The position numbers were made by a program, and so were the translations under genes. Under the pieces are notes generated by a model. That model ran no database searches. It saw only the letters and a list, made by a program, of their open reading frames with translations, and was not told the DNA's origin. Below, in pieces: positions 6,007 to 6,783 of a stretch of DNA of 6,783 nt. Origin of the DNA: Legionellales bacterium UBA5158 (GTDB taxonomy: Bacteria > Pseudomonadota > Gammaproteobacteria > DSM-16500); the NCBI GenBank assembly GCA_002413665.1, contig DHXK01000265.1:1-6783 (forward strand), written 5' to 3'. Positions within the stretch are counted from its first letter, which is position 1. The number at the start of each line of letters is the position of its first letter.

Positions 6007-6083
6007 TGCTAGATTTTGAACGTTTTATAGCTACCACTCGCGCTCCCAAAGAACTTCAATACCCTAGTGTGCCTTCGGCCTAA
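6006..6083 (+). CDS. 25-codon ORF translationally coupled to the sphingomyelinase-like gene (doubtful)
   Basis: The ATG overlaps the preceding TGA by one base (TGATG), the classical arrangement for translational coupling. The peptide MLDFERFIATTRAPKELQYP plus five more residues ends at TAA 6081-6083. Its composition and codon use are ordinary for the window, but I recognise no family and it has no own Shine-Dalgarno. It may be a genuine small protein, the front of a decayed downstream gene, or chance. Confidence 0.25.
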   Translation: MLDFERFIATTRAPKELQYPSVPSA

Positions 6084-6166
6084 AAGATCTTTAGATATGT
6101 GTAATTAATGCACAGATTCGCTATAAATTTTCTGTAATTGTTTAAAAAAGTGTTACTCAAATGATA

Positions 6167-6172
6167 TATAAT
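6167..6172 (+). promoter_or_regulatory. Perfect -10 box before the small membrane protein gene
   Basis: TATAAT, inside a longer TA-rich run (6164-6174), lies 27-32 bp before ATG 6199. At 16-18 bp upstream there is only an A-run and no recognisable -35, so the promoter, if real, is weak or activator-dependent. Confidence 0.35.
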
Positions 6173-6198
6173 AAACAATTAAGGCTGGATTTATTGAC

Positions 6199-6399
6199 AT
6201 GTTAACTCATGGAATTGGAATTTATATGGCTTTGAATAATTCGAATAGTGTAATGCTTGCTGCATTAGTTATTATTGTTTTAATTGTGGTAGTAGGATTC
6301 TCCTTTTTTATTAATCATGGTGAATTAAAACAAAAAAGCGAGATAACTAAAATTGAAATTACTTTACCTAATGAGACTAATAATAATTCTGAACATTGA
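6199..6399 (+). CDS. Small single-pass membrane protein of unknown function
   Basis: 66 residues with one strongly hydrophobic helix at about 18-38 (rich in V, I, L, A, then GFSFFI), followed by a polar, charged C-terminal tail (about 28 residues) with Glu, Lys and many Asn. It reads as an inner-membrane protein with a small soluble domain. No catalytic motif or known family is visible. Two starts compete: ATG 6199, with only a weak GGA 9 nt upstream, and ATG 6226 (residue 10), with TGGAA about 6 nt upstream, giving 57 residues. I find 6226 slightly more likely because residues 1-9 add nothing recognisable. The gene stands alone, 192 bp past the sphingomyelinase-like gene and 123 bp before the CBS gene. 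Confidence 0.6.
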   Translation: MLTHGIGIYMALNNSNSVMLAALVIIVLIVVVGFSFFINHGELKQKSEITKIEITLPNETNNNSEH

Positions 6400-6486
6400 G
6401 ATTATAAAACGGATTTAAGCCACTTCTAAGATTCTATAAATGCTAAAAATTTTCCTACAGTCTAGCAATGATTTTATTACATGGCG

Positions 6487-6495
6487 CTTAATATT
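6487..6495 (+). promoter_or_regulatory. CTTAATATT motif upstream of the CBS gene
   Basis: The 9-mer matches every position of the cTTAATatT element described for PmrA-controlled genes in Legionella. It overlaps a TATTAT (6492-6497) that could serve as a -10 box, and ends 27 bp before the ATG. PmrA sites normally lie further upstream, so a regulatory role at this position is doubtful, and the motif is short enough to arise by chance. Confidence 0.2.
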
Positions 6496-6522
6496 ATTTC
6501 ACTCAAATAAAAGGAAGCTAAT

Positions 6523-6753
6523 ATGAAAATCAAAAACATTATGAGTACTAAAGTTGAATTTTTACCTCCAACAGCTACTATTAAAGAAGCCGCCAAACAA
6601 ATGCTAAAAGATTTTGGTTTTATTCCGGTAGGGGAAAATGATAGGTTGATTGGTTCTGTTACCGATAGAGATATTGTCATAAGAGCAGTTGCAGAGGGTA
6701 AAGATTCTAACACTTTATTGCGTGATATTATGACTGACACGATTCAATATTGC
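6523..6753 (+). CDS. CBS-domain protein, 3' end missing at contig end
   Basis: 77 genuine codons of a cystathionine-beta-synthase (CBS) domain protein. Stand-alone proteins of this type usually have about 140 residues and two CBS repeats that bind adenine nucleotides to sense energy state. The first repeat is complete: KNIMSTKVEFLPPTATIKEA begins it, then FGFIPVGENDRLIGSVTDRDIVIRA, whose GSVTDRDI is the hallmark nucleotide-binding strand-helix turn. LLRDIMTDTIQYC begins the second repeat. The start is well supported by AAGGA 7 nt upstream of ATG 6523. After C77 the frame runs into adapter sequence, so the last ten residues of any predicted protein here (SLIHISEPTR) are artefact. The protein's partner and function cannot be told from the context. 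Confidence 0.88.
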
Positions 6754-6783
6754 TCTCTTATACACATCTCCGAGCCAACGAGA
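6754..6783. other. Nextera transposase adapter remnant (sequencing artefact)
   Basis: From 6754 the sequence equals the Tn5 mosaic end used in Nextera libraries (TCTCTTATACACATCT) followed by the read-2 adapter sequence, 29 of 30 bases identical; the one difference is A instead of C at 6778. It is library DNA left at a contig end, not part of the genome. Confidence 0.95.

Noticed and set aside
6080..6094. Palindrome CTAAAAGATCTTTAG
   Set aside because: Short and AT-rich with a weak stem and no T-tract; not convincing as a terminator or operator.
6477..6740. 87-residue minus-strand ORF with hydrophobic stretches
   Set aside because: It is antisense to the CBS-domain gene, whose motifs and ribosome binding site are clear.
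1..6783. CRISPR array, tRNA, rRNA or complete insertion sequence
   Set aside because: No regularly spaced repeats, no cloverleaf, no transposase motif was found on either strand.

Overview
The window is AT-rich, densely coded bacterial DNA. It most resembles a Legionella/Coxiella-type gammaproteobacterium (order Legionellales) living in or with a eukaryotic host. This is an inference from gene content, not from a marker gene. The evidence is a YkuD L,D-transpeptidase of the kind called EnhA (enhanced entry) in Legionella, a large P-loop protein with effector-like architecture, and an exonuclease-endonuclease-phosphatase (EEP) superfamily protein that resembles eukaryotic neutral sphingomyelinase. 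The last 30 bases are Nextera transposase adapter, so the window ends at the end of a short-read contig and its last gene is truncated artificially.

Layout. Positions 1-667 hold no confident gene. The region contains two overlapping ORFs on opposite strands, one of which (minus strand, 461-216) reads like the 3' end of a decayed gene. An L,D-transpeptidase (668-1345, +) is followed by two tandem hairpins and, converging on it, a 62-residue cysteine-rich putative zinc-binding protein (1454-1642, -). Upstream of that on the same strand lies an 846-residue P-loop protein with a zeta-toxin-like kinase module in its C-terminal third (1783-4323, -); a 15-bp hairpin sits just after its stop. Across a 174-bp divergent intergenic region is the 502-residue membrane-anchored neutral-sphingomyelinase-like phosphodiesterase (4498-6006, +). 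A 25-codon ORF overlaps its stop codon by one base. Next come a small single-pass membrane protein (6199-6399, +) and the start of a CBS-domain protein (6523-6753, +), which runs into adapter sequence.

How the genes relate. There is no obvious operon; most genes are separated by 115-320 bp and carry their own start signals. The two large divergent genes are the notable pair. Both look like proteins made for use inside a host cell: one modifies a eukaryotic lipid class, the other is a nucleotide-dependent enzyme fused to a long unrecognised region. The L,D-transpeptidase acts on the bacterium's own peptidoglycan. Two copies of an 8-bp motif resembling the Legionella PmrA half-site lie upstream of the sphingomyelinase-like gene and the CBS gene, but such a short motif is expected by chance in DNA this AT-rich.
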